Shown here piece after piece: positions 63,155-64,000 of a DNA stretch of 64,000 nt. This stretch comes from Microbacterium ulmi (GTDB lineage: Bacteria; Actinomycetota; Actinomycetes; Actinomycetales; Microbacteriaceae), in assembly GCF_011759705.1 (NCBI RefSeq), contig NZ_JAAOZF010000001.1, forward strand, positions 434,001-498,000, given 5' to 3'. The translations under genes and the position numbers were made by a program. Each line of letters starts with the position of its first letter. Position 1 is the stretch's first letter. Below the pieces are notes generated by a model that saw only the letters and a program-made list of their open reading frames with translations, was not told the DNA's origin and did not search any database.

Positions 63155-64000
63155 ATGAGCGACAGCGCGACGCCGTGGGTGCTGCACGTCGACCTCGACC
63201 AGTTCATCGCCGCTGTCGAGGTGCTCCGGCGACCCGAGCTCGCCGGCAGGCCCGTGATCGTCGGCGGGCGCGGCGACCCGACCGAGCGCGCCGTCGTGTC
63301 GACGGCCTCGTACGAGGCGCGCGCGTTCGGCGTCGGATCCGGGATGCCGCTGCGCATCGCCGCCCGCAAGGCGCCGGATGCCGTCATCCTCCCCGTCGAC
63401 GCGCCGACGTACACCGCCGCGTCGGAGGAGGTCATGGCGACCCTGCGCGCGCAGCCCGGCGCCGTCGTGCAGGTGCTCGGGTGGGACGAGGCGTTCCTCG
63501 GCGTGCGCACGCACGACCCGGAGGCGTATGCGCGGGGCGTGCAGCGGGCCGTGCTCGAGCGCACGCGGCTGCACTGCAGCGTCGGCATCGGCGACACGCT
63601 CGTGCGCGCCAAGAACGCGACCGACTTCGGGAAGCCGCGCGGGCTGTTCCGGCTGACGGCCGACAACTGGCTCGAGGTGATGGGCGACCGCCCGACCATC
63701 GCCCTGTGGGGCGTGGGCTCGAAGATCTCGAAGCGGCTGGCGGGGCTCGGCATCCTGATCGTCTCTCAGCTCGCAGAGGCTGACGAGGCCGTCCTGGCCG
63801 CGGAGTTCGGTCCGAGGATGGGCCCGTGGTACCGCCAGCTCGGTCGCGGCGACGGCTCGGCAGTCGTCGACGACACGCCCTGGGTCGCGCGCGGGCACGG
63901 CCGCGAGACGACGTTCCAGCAGGACCTCGCCGACCGCGGAGAGATCGAGCGGGCGGTGCGCGATCTTCTCGCGCAGGTGCTGGAGGACGTGACGGCCGAG
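63155..64000 (+). CDS. Y-family DNA polymerase, DinB2-like, 3' end cut by window edge
   Basis: 282 residues present. Translesion polymerase. The palm motif VLHVDLDQFIAAVE gives metal ligand Asp13, and VQVLGWDEAFLGV supplies the second acidic pair. ERTRLHCSVGIGDTLVRAKN and ALWGVGSKISKRLAGLGI (helix-hairpin-helix) follow. Residue 18, the steric-gate position that is Phe or Tyr in E. coli Pol IV and Dpo4, is Ile. Mycobacterial DinB2, which has a similar VDLDQFLASVE motif, uses ribonucleotides. Start set by the -10 box and family N-terminus. Confidence 0.93.
   Translation, partial: MSDSATPWVLHVDLDQFIAAVEVLRRPELAGRPVIVGGRGDPTERAVVSTASYEARAFGVGSGMPLRIAARKAPDAVILPVDAPTYTAASEEVMATLRAQPGAVVQVLGWDEAFLGVRTHDPEAYARGVQRAVLERTRLHCSVGIGDTLVRAKNATDFGKPRGLFRLTADNWLEVMGDRPTIALWGVGSKISKRLAGLGILIVSQLAEADEAVLAAEFGPRMGPWYRQLGRGDGSAVVDDTPWVARGHGRETTFQQDLADRGEIERAVRDLLAQVLEDVTAE

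Overview
The window is a contiguous piece of a high-GC actinobacterial chromosome, most likely from Microbacteriaceae and close to Microbacterium. This rests on the very high GC, the pervasive GGATGCC/GGCATCC words, the aspartate-family gene lysC followed by asd, the long three-domain Pta, a small SRP RNA, and many leaderless promoters (a TANNNT-like -10 box about 6 nt before the start codon). No transposase, integrase, CRISPR array or prophage module is visible. Both ends cut genes: asd at the left edge and a DinB polymerase at the right edge.

Left third (1-19973) is mostly core genes: asd, a small membrane/coiled-coil gene, lysC (with a probable internal start for a beta subunit), a DMT exporter, recR-dnaX, a GH65 phosphorylase coupled to a beta-phosphoglucomutase-like HAD protein, the pta-ackA acetate pathway, the SRP RNA gene ffs, a moxR/DUF58/transglutaminase operon, tRNA-Ser(GGA) and a lipoprotein.

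Middle-left (20183-34690) is a sugar-catabolic island in two divergent units around a LacI regulator. One unit encodes two MalF/MalG-type permeases, a binding lipoprotein and two Gfo/Idh/MocA oxidoreductases. The other encodes the regulator, a GH3 glycosidase, a TIM-barrel sugar isomerase, a DhaK-DhaL kinase, an RpiB-type isomerase, a 3-hydroxyacyl-CoA-dehydrogenase-fold enzyme and a third Gfo/Idh/MocA protein. The kinase plus RpiB pair resembles tetrulose or branched-sugar catabolism; the substrate cannot be read from the sequence.

The most unusual locus is 37000-47137, a four-gene operon: a small three-helix membrane protein, a secreted-domain von Willebrand A protein anchored by one transmembrane helix with a proline-rich cytosolic tail, a 1137-residue FtsZ/tubulin-superfamily protein, and an 1156-residue protein of unknown family with two transmembrane helices. 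It looks like a membrane-linked cytoskeletal system unrelated to division FtsZ. Divergent from it lies a secreted protein with two thioester (TQXA) domains whose expected reactive cysteines are both serine, ending in two chitin-binding modules.

The right part (50135-64000) holds a beta-carbonic anhydrase, a GNAT acetyltransferase, a pantothenate cluster (a Rossmann/DUF2520 protein, panC, panB), a deazaflavin-type reductase, DUF2510 and DUF2165 proteins, an alpha/beta hydrolase, msrB-msrA, a solitary lower-GC HsdR-N-like nuclease preceded by a 21-bp perfect hairpin, an AarF/UbiB kinase, a PadR regulator with a clear palindromic operator, and a DinB polymerase whose steric-gate residue is isoleucine. 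No gene-free stretch exceeds about 300 bases; the larger gaps hold the RNA genes, promoters, hairpins and short repeats listed below.
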